From Pseudofabraea citricarpa (taxonomy: Eukaryota > Ascomycota > Leotiomycetes > Helotiales > Dermateaceae), in the NCBI GenBank assembly GCA_029641185.1, contig JAPWGK010000018.1, positions 868,001-932,000 on the forward strand: a DNA stretch of 64,000 bases. Reading direction: 5' to 3'. Below the pieces are notes generated by a model. The model worked only from the letters and a program-made list of their open reading frames with translations, had not been told where the DNA came from and ran no database searches. Of this stretch, positions 24,879 through 36,116 are shown in pieces; the stretch's first letter is position 1, and every line of letters begins with the position of its first letter. The translations under genes and the position numbers were made by a program.

Positions 24879-25757
24879 CTAATTCTTCAAGTCATCAAGA
24901 ACATATGGCTCGCCATCAATCTTTCTGTAGATGTCATCCCCCTTGATGCGCATATAGTACTCGTGGATATTAGGATGAGCTGCAGCCCATGACTTTGTGA
25001 AAACCTAGAGTTTGTTAGTATTGGATACCGGAATTCCATGATTCGAAGCTTACAAATTGATATCCTCTCGCAATAGCAGCCACGATAAATAAATCGGCCA
25101 TCGTTAATTGGTCACCAACTAAAAACTTCTTTCCTTCGAGACTCTTCTCAACCACGCTGACCATTCCCTCAGTGTACTTTGCTGCTGCTGCCAGAATTTC
25201 TGGAGAACTTGGTGCCTTGCCGATCACAGGGTTGATCCAACCCATGATTGGTGGCAGAAGCTCGCTGTTTGCAAACGATGACCATCTACAATGACATTAG
25301 AGACTTTTCCTGTAAGATAGATCAGCAATAACATACTTTAAAATAGTAGCTTCCTCCTCGAGTGTTGAACCGAGAAGTGTAGTCTTAGGATTTTGTTTGG
25401 CGACTGTAGATATTTATCAGTAAGATGGAGAGCACCGTTCTGAATCTCGTCACTCACGATATACTGAAACTGCGATACATTCATACAAAAGAAATCCATC
25501 TGGTCTTTCGAGAGCCGGTACCTTTCCAGGTGGGAATTTTGATAGATATTCTTCTCCTACTCCTCCTTTGGTACCATCGACCTTGATTGGCCACACTTCG
25601 ACGTATTCAACATCAAGTCTAGATTTAGAAGTCAGATATATTCAGAATGTAAAGATATGTTAGTGTAAAATTCATCGTACTTGTTATATTCTGCAATGTA
25701 AAGACACATCGTTGCACGAGGTGCCTTGGGATAGTTGTAAATCTTTCCGAAACTCAT
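24879..25757 (-). CDS. Glutathione S-transferase, EF1B-gamma-like
   Basis: Five exons (25757-25681, 25618-25458, 25403-25337, 25285-25054, 25004-24879) join in phase to 220 aa. The N-terminal thioredoxin-like half reads MSFGKIYNYPKAPRATMCL then LSKFPPGKVPALERPDGF, holding the VPAL cis-proline motif, and FLLYECIAV for glutathione contact. The helical C-terminal half has FLVGDQLTMADLFIVAAIAR, the GST N-capping box region. The sequence type matches the EF1B-gamma-like GSTs common near fungal metabolite and detoxification genes, but it lacks the EF1G-specific C-terminal domain. It probably conjugates or shuttles glutathione for a small electrophile. It is co-oriented with the MFS gene upstream. 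Confidence 0.85.
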
Positions 25758-26777
25758 CTTGGCGGTGATTTAGTAAAAGATAAAGTGGGGGTTGTGAAGA
25801 CAGGTAGATATGAAAGTGGCTGAAGGTTGATCTGTTCAAACAACGAGAGGAATGTCCTTTTCAATATATATCTGATCAAATACAGTCCATGCGTAGTGGT
25901 ACGAGTACTGCATGGAGCACTCTGAGAGTTAGTCACTCGGGAAAGGTGGAGCTCAAAGTCGATAGAGATAAGCGGATTCCAACCACACCCGAGACTCTAA
26001 TTCATGACTTGCCTTTTGATAATGGAAGCTTTCAAAAATGGGAGCTCCAGCGCATCCTGGATTATTTCTAGTGATGCTATCTTTTCCTCAATCGGTATCA
26101 TATCCACTTTTGCGTCCGATCTTAAATTCAAGCGGGGTGTGATGGATTTGGCCCTGCCACCACATTAGCCGGCATCCAGCGTAGTACTAACTTCCTTGAA
26201 ATTACCTAATGACCACGAACTCCATACACGAGCTTGTGATGATCTCGGCAGATCAATTCACAGCAAAGGAAAAGTATTTTACATTCCGCATGAGCGAGTT
26301 TCGGGTGCAGCAGATGCTAAAAGCAAGAGATCAATACCATGCTTCGGTTTCATACAGCCCTACAATACATTCTCTTCTTTGGTTATTTAATTTAGGGCAT
26401 TTTGAAATCAAATCATTCAGTCAAAAATTCGACTTGATATGCAGTCAATGAAACTTATTGCCGACACAATCTTATCTCAACGTAAATTTCCACCTTGTTC
26501 ATTTGAAAGTCTCATGATTACCAAATTATGTTGTACTTCAATATCAAGTGTAGCTACTATGTAGCAATGATAATTGACAAAGAACATTTCATTTGTCGGT
26601 CTCCTATTGGAGAGATCTAATATAACTAAAGCAATGAGTATCAATGAGCTCTCAACTGACAGACTCCTTGACACCTCGCTTGCAAATTCCACCCAAAATC
26701 AAATCAAAATCACAATTCCCACGGATAGCCGCCATCCACATAACCCAACCCACATTCCATCATCCAATCATACTACT
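25758..26777. other. Intergenic region between MFS and GST genes
   Basis: This stretch of about 1 kb is AT-rich in its right half. Small frames on both strands lack domains. No gene was recognised. Confidence 0.5.
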
Positions 26778-28411
26778 TTACATATCATCCTTTTGGAGAG
26801 GCTTGACGTTCTCGGTCTCCACATCCTGATCACTTGCTTGACCCTCGATATAGAGAAGGTCTTGACGCTTCTCTCGGTTATGAAGCATCATAATCAAGAC
26901 TACCAAACCGATCTGAATGAAGTTGTTGGCCATAACCCAGTACCAGCCAAACTCGAATCGAGGTGCCTTGGGAGTGGGGAAGGTCACAATATTGAGGCCT
27001 GCAAGAAGTGCCTGACCAATTGCGTTCATAGACGCAATGGTAACAGCTCTCTCCTCGGCAGATTTGAATGTGACTTCGGATGCCCAAGACATGAAAAGAG
27101 GGTTGAGTGCCCCGCCAAGACCGGCGATATAGAATGCAAAAAATTTGAGCCCGACTGGAATGTTCCACACAGCCATACATATGGCTCCGAATGTCATACA
27201 GATACAAATGCAAAGTGATGGCAACCATCTCTTTCCAGTAGCATCAGCCCAGTAACAACCGATCAGTGCAGCGACGATGGAAAGAGCCGACTGTCCAGTG
27301 GGGTAGTTGTTGATTTGGCCGATAGTGTAGATGTCGGCATGCGCCTTCAAGTACAAGTTGAAAGGAGATCCGTTCGTGATCATGGCTTGGTTGAAGACAT
27401 AATACAACGCGACGAACGCAAACCAATGCCAGCTCTTGAAAATCTTGGTGAATGCTTGCTTGTCGAGCTTGACTTTTGGTGCTTCGGATCCTCCTTCGTT
27501 CACACGCCTCCGTGCAAGTATGATTTCAGCTTCGGTCAAAAGCCAAGATGGGTTCTTGGAATCGGGTCGAGCTGGGAAGACAATGGCACCGAATATCGCA
27601 ACAGGCAAGGTGATGCAACCGCAGACAATAAACAACCATCTCCATCCTGCAAGTCCGTTGACTCCGTCCAAGTTTGTATAGCATGCGGTCTGAAAGTATC
27701 CTGCAAACATCTGATTTTATTAGTCTTTGACACTGAAAGTTTAGGGTCAAACTTACAGTTCCAAGAGGTCCAGCGATATAAAAGAGACTCAATCGGCGAG
27801 ATATTTCAGTTCTCTTGTACCAACATCCAATACAATAAATGACACCGGGATATGCGACACATTCAAAAATACCGCTGAAGAATCGAATGATATAAACATG
27901 CTTGACATCCTTGACATAGGCAGTCAAGAGGGTCAAAATACCCCAGATGATTTCGAAGATAGGGATCAAGACATTGGGCCTGTAGAAAACAATTATTAGC
28001 AATTGTATCTCATTCTTGTTTTAATGGTGGTCAATTACCGAACTCTTGTCAGGATGATGTTTGATGGAATCATAGCTGCACAGTATCCTGCTTGAAATAC
28101 TCCAGTTGTATATTGGAGATCGTTGCCCTTCATTCCAATATCTTCTCGCATGCCGCTAACGTAGGCATTTTGAAATGCTTGCAAGTCGAGGAACTAAGGA
28201 GGGGTCAACTAAGAGTTCGCTAACCCAACAACGTCAAAGGGAGAATATTTACCTTGGTGAAAAACGTCAAGCATCCAAAAGTTAGGATAATGAAATCCAA
28301 CTTTCGAAGCAAGACCTTCTCTTCCTTCGACGTGCCTTTCTCATACCACATCCATTTGTCATACCATTTTTCAGCAGAGACTGATGGACCTGTCACTGAA
28401 GAGGTAGACAT
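26778..28411 (-). CDS. MFS transporter, anion:cation symporter (allantoate permease) type
   Basis: Four exons (28411-28253, 28193-28039, 27979-27757, 27710-26778) join in phase to 489 aa, a normal length for a 12-segment MFS carrier. The start region carries LLRKLDFIILTFGCLTFF (segment 1). Other hydrophobic segments include YIIRFFSGIFECVAYPGVIY, LFIVCGCITLPVAIFGAIV and FVALYYVFNQAMI. This layout and the FYIAGPLGTMFAGYFQTA stretch match the Dal5/Liz1/Seo1 family, which imports carboxylated nutrients such as allantoate, pantothenate, biotin or nicotinate at the plasma membrane. The actual substrate is unknown. It is divergent from the 2OG oxygenase across 718 bp, so the pair may share regulation. 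Confidence 0.87.
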
Positions 28412-29129
28412 CGTATGGCTATCGAATGAACAACAGCCAATTGGTAAAGGAGGTTGGTGAATTGGATGAGGTTGAGAAAGTGGAGGGTGACACGTTAAAG
28501 GGGATAGTGGCACGATATCTTATACTCCCAGGGCCAAGGGGAATTGAGATAACAGTAAGCAACCCTTATCATCCCTTGGGTCAAAGATGAGATGCACACA
28601 TGATTGAACTGACTCTCAACATAAGACCCTGACCGTTATCATAGATTACCCGTAGCCAAGCTTGTACCAAGCTCCTGCGGAAAAGTTCGCTCGACAGCGC
28701 TAAATAGTGGAGCATCCTTCGGTTAAGGTTCAGGGGCGAATCGCTAAGATTACTCCACGTTTTAGCGTCTATTGTCCACTACCCCGCAGAAACGGTAGCA
28801 GTTTAGGTAGTGGTTCAGCAGTTAATTCTCTCAATATAGAGATAAGACATTCTGAATTGGGCCGCGTGCTGCTTTCTCTTGCTCTTTGCATCTGTGTCCT
28901 CTAGTGGAGTGTATGGGGTGGAGTTGGCAATGTGGTTAATGAATCGCCTCCTTTATGCTCCACCCCCGATTATTATGAAGATGATCTGATTATGCACGAC
29001 AAGGAGATGGAGATGAATAGATAAGAAGGCAGCAATAGATCTTTAGAAGTATTATTCTCGATCAAATAACCAGCTTAATCAACTGATAGCACAAGCCAAC
29101 TGATAACACATATCGCTTCACGAATCACA
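28412..29129. promoter_or_regulatory. Divergent promoter of MFS transporter and 2OG oxygenase
   Basis: This 718-bp gap separates two start codons facing away from each other. Scattered CGG/CCG triplets occur (for example near 28677 and 28782), but no specific operator can be supported. Confidence 0.4.
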
Positions 29130-30254
29130 ATGCCGTCCGCTACTACCACCACCATCCCCAAATTCACACCGTGCCCTCCTACCAAGGAGAAGCTAGATTA
29201 TGTTGACTTAGTCAACATTGATCTTTCTAAATTCGATAACCCCGAAACTCGGAGGACTCTTGCAAAAGAACTTTTAGATGGTGTTACGAAGCATGGATTC
29301 CTCACAATCTCCAACCATGGCATCCCGAGATCCCTTTACGAATCACAAGTCAGTCTTGCACATGCTGTTATGACTCTTGCTCCAGAAGAAAAGGCACCAT
29401 ATGAAGCAACGCCCGAAGAAGATGCAAAGGGACGTTATGTTGGCTTCAAGCCAGCCGGACAACTGGGCATTAAGGGTGGATTCCACAAGACGCTCGATCA
29501 CTACAATATCCTCACCTACGATCCCGAGAACCATCAACACCCAGAGATTCTTCGACCACATATGGGCGAGGTTAATGAGCTCATCAGTATGATCCGATCC
29601 AACATTCTCCGCAAACTACTCGTGCTGGTCTCGATGATTTTGGAGGTTCCTGAAGAGACTGTGGCAGCAAGCCATGCGTTTGGAAAGGAGAGCACAGAAT
29701 ACCTACGATACATGATTTACAACCCACGAACCGAAGATGACAACCAGAAGTACCGCGATCTGTATCTCGCAGGCCACACTGATTGGGGATCTTTCACTTT
29801 CCTCTTCTCACAGCCGATCTCGGCTCTGCAAATTCTTTCTTCCTCCGGAGAGTGGAAGTGGGTCCAGTACCTTGAACAATCTCTCGTCGTTAATGTAGGA
29901 GAAGCACTCGAGTTGATGACTGGTGGTTTATTCAAAGCTACTATTCACCGTGTTGTCAAACCACCTGCGGACCAAGAGCGAGAAAAGCGAATTGGTGTCA
30001 TCTACTTCACTCGACCTGTGGATGCACACATGTTACAGCCTTTTGACAGCCCGGTGTTGAAGCGACTTGGAATTGACAAGTCTTTGGATGAGAAGGTTTA
30101 CAACATGGCAGACTATTTGAATGCGAGAAAGCACGGATACAAGAGGTTGGACTTTGATCATGATAGACCAAGACAGGATGGCTATCACGCAGATCCCTTC
30201 CATGGGAAGTATTTGGATCCGGAGGGTTTCAAGGCAGTAGCTGTTGAGGATTGA
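29130..30254 (+). CDS. 2-oxoglutarate/Fe(II) dioxygenase, isopenicillin N synthase-like
   Basis: Single exon, 374 aa. The N-terminal DIOX_N region holds VDLVNIDLSKF and HGFLTISNHGIP. The 2OG-FeII_Oxy core shows the iron ligands in GHTDWGSFTFLF (H216, D218) and ATIHRVV (H273), followed by an arginine expected to bind 2-oxoglutarate in RIGVIYF (R287). The facial triad is therefore complete. Such enzymes hydroxylate or desaturate small metabolites. The substrate cannot be deduced, though the adjacent carrier (MFS) and GST suggest use or detoxification of an imported compound. The ATG at 29130 is the first in frame. Confidence 0.87.
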   Translation: MPSATTTTIPKFTPCPPTKEKLDYVDLVNIDLSKFDNPETRRTLAKELLDGVTKHGFLTISNHGIPRSLYESQVSLAHAVMTLAPEEKAPYEATPEEDAKGRYVGFKPAGQLGIKGGFHKTLDHYNILTYDPENHQHPEILRPHMGEVNELISMIRSNILRKLLVLVSMILEVPEETVAASHAFGKESTEYLRYMIYNPRTEDDNQKYRDLYLAGHTDWGSFTFLFSQPISALQILSSSGEWKWVQYLEQSLVVNVGEALELMTGGLFKATIHRVVKPPADQEREKRIGVIYFTRPVDAHMLQPFDSPVLKRLGIDKSLDEKVYNMADYLNARKHGYKRLDFDHDRPRQDGYHADPFHGKYLDPEGFKAVAVED

Positions 30255-30853
30255 GCGGCACATAAAAGTCTTTTCTGCCGATCATGATGTATAATGGCGG
30301 GTTCACAAGTCGAAAAGTACTTGTAGCCTTGGGGAAATGGTGGGGATGCACATAGCTTGATGTTTCTTAGTTACATTATTATTTCGATTTCAATTAATCT
30401 CACACTAAGTAAACGTGTACTAAGATGGTGCGACTGGTCGCTTGTGATTGCCTATACTAAATCTAATTTATTCCTCATTCTGTTACTTCCAGTTTCATCG
30501 GGATTTACTACTGGTCATTTTAAGGTTATATCATATTTTAGTCTCCTGCGAAGCAATTTTCGACAAAACGTACGTCGCTTATATTTTCGGTGTTGGCCAC
30601 AAATGTGCAAGCAAAGTAGACTGAAAATAGTCTTTTTTATTCTCTAGACACATGTACACAGTCGTTAGCTTGATACTAGTGATATTCTTAGTTATTGTTA
30701 TATTGTCTACTAAGAGAGAGCTTTGGATTTGATGTAAGTTCAGTTACGCCACAAAGGCATTTGAAACCTTAATATGCTTATATTTCTGAGACAATTTGTT
30801 GTAAGCAAAGGTTCAAATTTTAGTTATGCTGCTAGATATAATAGGAGATTATT
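30255..30853. other. Intergenic AT-rich region
   Basis: Convergent 3' flanks of the oxygenase and the ankyrin gene. No gene was seen; short Phe/Ile/Ser-rich frames are typical of AT-rich spacer. Confidence 0.5.
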
Positions 30854-32741
30854 CTAAATGAGAAATTTCTCCATCTGATAGCGAGAAGCTATATCAAATT
30901 GCCATTCAACAGCTCCATTTTCGAGTAAAATTTGGACTATTGACCCAAATTCAAACCTACGAGCCATATCTGAAGCAGTTTCGTAAGGAGGACAAGGCCT
31001 CTTATGATGTGTCTCTGCCCCTGCTGCAAGTAACATTCTAACCAAATCCTCCTTTCCGCTTTCAACAGCCCCATGAAGTGGAGTTCCAAAGAGAATGGAA
31101 AAAGCATTAACATCGGCTCCAGAGTCAATAAGCATTTTTGCAATTTGAATGTGACCATTTTCGCATGCCCCGTAAAGTGCGGATTCGTTAGGATAAACTT
31201 TATGGATGTCAGCCCCGTAGTCAAGAAGAAGTTTTAGAACCGCAAGGTGGCCTTTCGCCGAAGCAGCGTGGACCGCCGAAGCATAGTATGACCCTGAACT
31301 ACCCTGTTCCCAATCAAAATCAACGTCGACTCTGCGGTCCAGAAGAAATTTTACGACCGCATGGTTGCCTATTTCTGAAGCTGCAATAAGAGCTATAGCG
31401 CCTGATTCGCCTTCGGCACTTCCATCATATTCAAGGAGAAGTGTTATAACGGCCTCATGGCCACTTTTCAGAGCCATAGAGAGTGCAGTGTTGCCTGAAA
31501 TAGATCTAGAATTGACATTTACATCAGTTTCAAGAAGCAGTTCAACAACCGCCTTATGACCTTGCATCGAAGCTTCGTGAAGTGCAGTTTTGCCCGAAGA
31601 AGATCTAGAATTGACATCTGCACCAGTTTCAAGAAGCAGTTTAACAACCGCCTTATAACCTTGCATCGAAGCTTCGTGAAGTGCAGTTTTGCCCCAAGAA
31701 GATCTAGAATTGACATCTGCACCAGTTTCAAGAAGCAGTTTAACAACCGCCTCATCACCATACAGTGAAGCTTCGTGAAGTTCAGTGGTGCCAAATTTAT
31801 TTTTTGAATTGATATCTGCACCAGCTTCAACAAGAAGTTTAATAACTGTCTTATGACCAAGTTTAAAAGCTAGGGGTAATAGGTTCGTCAAACAACCGTC
31901 AGTCATTTTGTTGGCCTGAACACCAACTTTAGATAGTAACAGTTTGATTAGTGGCTCATTCCCTTTATCCACGGCAATATGTAGAGCGGTATTGTGTTGA
32001 GAGCTAGAAATTGCTTGATGGGTAGGATTGGCTCCTGCCTCTACGAGCAGCTGTACAATGGTGTAATTTGTCGCATTAGATTTGACTACTTGGAACAGTG
32101 CATCGTTAAGAATGTCCAGATCCGATATGTGCAGCAAGAGCGTTCGACATATTGATTCGTGGCCTTTCAATGCAGCAATAGATAAGAATGTCTGACTATT
32201 GGCATCTTTGAAATTTGGATTAAAGCCCTTCGCGATGGACTGAAGAAGAATTTCTTCGTTACCGAGAGCAATCGCTTCCAGAACATCCACATCGGACATC
32301 TTGGTTGTAATAAGAGCTCTATATTCTCGAACTGAGTCTCCATAAAGTTGCGCAATTCTGACATTTAGTTTGATTCCCTCCTGCCTGGCAGAAGGTGCAC
32401 CAGGTGTGGGCTGTCCATGTTTTATACGCATATGCTTCTGGAGATAGTCCTCTCTCGTAGTCTTAGTGGAACAGCCTGGCCACCGACAACTGAGGTGTTG
32501 ATTTACTGCCTCTGAGGATTGTGATTGATGTATAGTCAGTTTATGTCTGTTGAGATTGCTCTTAAGACCAAACGCTTGGTTACACACGTGGCACTTGTAG
32601 GGACGATCGTGCCTTTTTTGATGGCGGCTAATTTTGGGACAGCTTAGCATAAGAACAATAAAAGGGATGCATTTTGGCATACTTGTAGTCAGCGCGAGTG
32701 CGAAACTCTTTCCGGCAAGGCCCGCAGATGTGGGCCATCAT
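30854..32741 (-). CDS. C2H2 zinc-finger/ankyrin-repeat fusion protein
   Basis: Two exons (32741-32683 and 32627-30854, intron 55 nt) give about 610 aa. Joining the exons completes the first finger (CGPCRKEFRTRADYNRHQKRH). It is followed by CHVCNQAFGLKSNLNRH with TIH, and a third finger with CRWPGC and HMRIKH. The rest, from about residue 160, is a long ankyrin array with repeats such as GKTALHEASMQGHKAVVELL. The protein probably pairs DNA or RNA binding with protein interaction, but no target is evident. A second ATG three bases on (32738) is equally possible. Three repeat units are almost identical at DNA level. It sits head-to-head with another C2H2 gene. Confidence 0.8.
31503..31799. repeat. 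Three tandem 99-bp ankyrin-coding units
   Basis: Units at 31503-31601, 31602-31700 and 31701-31799 each begin GATCTAGAATTGACAT. Units 1 and 2 differ at only a handful of positions. Units 2 and 3 share an identical first 51 bp and then diverge. Each unit encodes exactly one 33-residue ankyrin repeat, so copy-number change keeps the frame. Confidence 0.9.
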
Positions 32742-33158
32742 TGATTGATTCTGGTTTTATTAGCAGCCCTGGGTTGTTGTCGTGAAAGATTACAGAGGCA
32801 TTTTACTACGCATTGCCCAGATTGAGAACAACGACGGGGCGTAGGGGCGTAGTGCCGGCCGAGGGGCGACACAACCAAAACGAGGCGTGTGGTACCGCGG
32901 CATTGGATCCGCGCCAATTTTGTTGACTCCTATCTTGCATCGTCCCAGTGCCGTCTTCCTCTTTATTCTTTCTTTTCATTTTTACAGTCCCTTCAAATTT
33001 CGTTTAAGGAGTATTACAATCAAGATACACCACCTTCTACCTTTTTCCTTCCTGAGTCTCAGCATCTTTATTCCAAAACTACCAAACCTATTATCAACTT
33101 ATCACGCGCCTTAGCTCAATACCAGAGCACAGCTTCACCAGATATCACATATTCCAAA
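32742..33158. promoter_or_regulatory. Bidirectional promoter between two C2H2 genes
   Basis: This 417-bp gap lies between the starts of the ankyrin-C2H2 gene and the C2H2 gene at 33159. It has a GC-rich left side and a pyrimidine-rich right side (about 32960-33060). No specific site was assigned. Confidence 0.4.
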
Positions 33159-34164
33159 ATGGCTCCACTTGGCCATGAAAATGTGCGATGCGGTGGGAGG
33201 TAAGTTTTTTTTTTCGTCAGCTGATGGTATTCCTACAAGTGATTGTGTTTGCGAACTCAATCCACATTCAACAAGCCACGACGTCAGCAGGCTTGCAGAT
33301 CTGCAAAGCCCCATCCAACCATTCGACACTGCCACTGGCTCTACCGCCACGCTAGATAATGCATTGGCCCGAGCCCAGGTCACCAGACGGCTTCATAATT
33401 TGGAGGCTCAAGTTCAACACCTTAGTGCACTCCTTTCTCAAAAGGTTGCTCCCAGCACCCAAGCCAGGTTGTATTGGCCCGCACATGAACATCCAGAAAA
33501 CAATGTCACCCCAAGTACCAACGAGATATTTGAAGGTCACTTTGTACAGCCAGTGACCGACCATTCTGATCTTGATGCCATTTTGAATAACGCAACGGCA
33601 AGGCTTTCGGATGTTGGTTACGAAGTTGGCAATTTCCGTGTCAATGACAATTCACTTGGTCTCGCAACTACACAGCCAGGAGACCCAGATGCCAATAACT
33701 TTGGCTTCGATTTCTTTGGCTACAATTTTCTGGATGTTGCCCCATTTTCTGGACCGGCTGACAACACCCTTGGCGATGAACACCAAGCCTCAGCTTCGAA
33801 CACGGCTGCAGCCAGTGAACAATTCATCGATTCTGCGGCTCTGGATTGGCTGGATTTTCTAAGCGAGGATGCCAACTCATTCAATCTCCAGCGTGATCAA
33901 TCGGTTGGATTGGAGGCCTCCCTTGCGGGATCCACACCTCGCCTTCCCCAGGCGACCAGTCAATCTACTCGTCGCTTCGCCTGCTCCGTAGCAGGATGCA
34001 ATGTTAACAGTTTCAAGCGCAAGGCTGATCTCGAGCGTCACCACGCCAGCAAGCATCAGCCTGGACGGTTCCCATGTCCATATCCCACATGCGACCGTGT
34101 CGGCAACAGAGCATTCGCACGCAGTGATAAACTTATGGCTCACCAAAGAGCTAAAAACCACTGA
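33159..34164 (+). CDS. C2H2 zinc-finger protein with C-terminal fingers
   Basis: Two exons (33159-33199 and 33240-34164) give 321 aa; the 40-nt intron starts GTAAGT and contains a CTGAT branch-like site. Without splicing the ATG frame stops after 14 codons, while splicing joins AG|T and opens the long frame. The C-terminus holds two fingers: FACSVAGCNVNSFKRKADLE with RHHASKH, and FPCPYPTCDRVGNRAFARSD with KLMAHQRAKNH. The middle is acidic and Asn-rich with LDWLDFLSEDANSF, which could act as an activation region. A coiled-coil-like stretch (RRLHNLEAQVQHLSALLSQ) lies near residue 60. It is probably a nuclear regulator with unknown targets. Confidence 0.75.
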
Positions 34165-34744
34165 GGGCTGGTCGAGACCTCATGGCCGAAAAGTCGAACC
34201 CCAAATAATTTTGCTTATTCCTGTGCTTCTGTTTTCTACTTTACCTAGTTTTGGTATTCTTTTCCTGTTTGTTTTTGATGAATTGTTGCCCTCCTTTTTA
34301 ACGTCTCCTTGGATGATGGCTTGGTGCTGGAAATGTAATTGGTTCCTGTGTTGGGAAGTAACATATCAATCAGGTGTTTAGTTAGCTTTTTAGAATGAAT
34401 GCAATCTCTCCTCGCCATGGTTCTTAATCCTCAATTGACGCTACTCAGCCAGCTACTACCACTAACTCTGAACCTTCGGACCTTCCAATTGTTAAGCTGC
34501 TCGCTTAACTTAAAGAAGGGAATTAAAAAAGCTGGTCGCATTTCCGAGGATTAAATACTACATCATTGATTGTCTCTTTTATTTGCCTACATACGGTCTA
34601 TGTATTTCGTGACTCTGTCTCACCAATCAGGCCATTCATTAGATTACTCATAGAATCTCTCGATCACAAGTCGTCCAGCGGATCGGAATAACTATTCCGA
34701 TACGCACGTGATGATACCTAAATACTCATGCCGGGCACTTTGTA
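34165..34744. other. Intergenic region left of the transposon
   Basis: This is the 3' flank of the C2H2 gene. It includes an exact 9-bp inverted repeat with a 2-bp spacer at 34682-34701 (ATCGGAATA / TATTCCGAT), about 45 bp from the transposon end. Confidence 0.5.
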
Positions 34745-34782
34745 CGAAAGGGGGTTGCAAGAATTAAGGAGCACCCCCCTGT
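34745..34782 (+). repeat. Left terminal inverted repeat of the Tc1/mariner element
   Basis: It starts CGAAAGGGGGTTGCAAGAAT and ends in CACCCCCCTGT. It matches the reverse complement of 36077-36114 at 37 of 38 positions. Confidence 0.93.
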
Positions 34783-34841
34783 TAGTACTAATATTCTGCC
34801 AGCCAAATCAAGTAAGAATTGAATGCTACTTTATTTCCTAT

Positions 34842-35950
34842 TTACCAGGGCGTTTGGGCACCTTTCCGAAGCCTGACTTTTGCTAGTCTTTCAGGAATAG
34901 AATCAATATACTTATTAATATCCTCTACTTTGATTTCGTTCTCCCAAATATCAACTATAGCCTCTTTCAACTGCTTAATAGTCTAGTTTCCGTGTGGTTT
35001 CCTATTCCGTAAAAGTTGCTTTAAAATCCTCCATATATTTTCAATTAGATTCAGATTAGGAGAGGAAAGCGGCCAATCAATTGAATATATAAAGCACTTA
35101 ACTCGTGCTTTATTATAGAGTCCACGGTTACCTCGAGTATCCTTCTTCCCGTGGACACGGCTTCTATCCTCTACTACAAAATAGTCCTGATCTACACAGA
35201 ATTCTCCAAGTTTCCTAGATTATTTATCTTTACAGATATTTCTAAGAAGGCCTCGAAGGACCTGATTTTCGTATTTCCGTTAATTGAATCCTTTGCCCTA
35301 ACCTTCGGTAGAAAGAAAGAGAATCGAGCCCTTGAAATTATATCTAATAGCTGCCTAACAGTAAACTAAATCTCTGCCGCTATTAAATACAAATTAAACG
35401 TAATCTAATCTCCTTCTTTCTCCTCGTTTCCTAAGGATCTTTAGGCGGCGGCGCAGATTCGTACGCGTAGTAGTTTCATCTGTATAGATCCCTTTCCTCT
35501 AGTATTCTTTTGGTCGATCCTAGTTTTGTATAGAGAATATCTACCGCCGTAGCTTTTATTCTTTGGTAAGGAAAGGTTTCGAATCAGGGATATGGTAGTA
35601 GTATCCGTGCCTAGCAAAAGCAGAGAGAATAGTCCTATCACAAGCCTGAATTCCGTAAGCTTTAGTAATATCTTAGAGGGAGGAAGCTCGCCGGTCAAAA
35701 TAGCCTGTCATCTATTGAATTATCTCTTTGACTTTCTCTTCTAGGATAATTGGATGCCTTCTACTAACGTTTCTGCCTGTACGGCGATCTGAATTCTCCT
35801 CGTAGAAGAGCCATTTCCGTGCTATAGGTCGTGGTATTCTAAGAAGCCTGGCAGCCTCCCGTTATGTTTCTCCTTACTTAATTAGGTGGCGGAACCTGAC
35901 TCGTTTCGGCGTATCGTAAACTTTGCGGCGCGTGATTGAAGCTCCCATAT
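34842..35950 (-). pseudogene. Tc1/mariner transposase remnant
   Basis: Read on the minus strand, the C-terminal half is still clear: VVED (second catalytic aspartate), GKKDTRGN, LYNKARVKCFIYSIDWPL and SSPNLNLIENIW, where the usual SPDLNPIE reads SPNLNLIE and the third acidic residue E is kept. The frame ends in KGAQTPW and a stop at 34842. Several in-frame stops and the Asp-to-Asn change show it is non-functional. The N-terminal part is more eroded, with helix-turn-helix-like pieces near 35750-35950. Confidence 0.85.
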
Positions 35951-36076
35951 TGATTGATTGATTAATTGATTGATTAAGGAAGAGGAAGAGGAAGAGGAAG
36001 AGGAAGAGTGAGGATATACTCTATACAGGTGGGGTAGAAGGTAGTAGAAACAGCACGAAACTAAGCTCACCGCCCT

Positions 36077-36114
36077 ACAGGGGGGTGCTCCTTGATTCTT
36101 GCAACCCCCTTTCG
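36077..36114 (-). repeat. Right terminal inverted repeat of the Tc1/mariner element
   Basis: Reverse complement partner of the left terminal repeat with one mismatch. It is followed by TA and then unrelated sequence. Confidence 0.93.
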
Positions 36115-36116
36115 TA

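Larger units (their letters stand above)
34745..36114 (-). mobile_element. Degenerate Tc1/mariner transposon
   Basis: The element is 1,370 bp long and bounded by 38-bp terminal inverted repeats at 34745-34782 and 36077-36114 that differ at one position (T versus C). A TA dinucleotide flanks it on both sides (34743-34744 and 36115-36116), the target duplication expected for Tc1/mariner insertion. The inside encodes a broken DDE transposase on the minus strand. Tetranucleotide (TGAT-type, about 35951-35977) and GGAAGA hexanucleotide (about 35978-36008) runs lie near the transposase 5' end. The stops and the T/C terminal difference fit RIP-like C-to-T decay. Confidence 0.9.

Noticed and set aside
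31519..31860. Minus-strand frame with a repetitive FLKLVQMSI pattern
   Set aside because: It is a shifted frame of the ankyrin repeats and only appears repetitive because the DNA units are duplicated.
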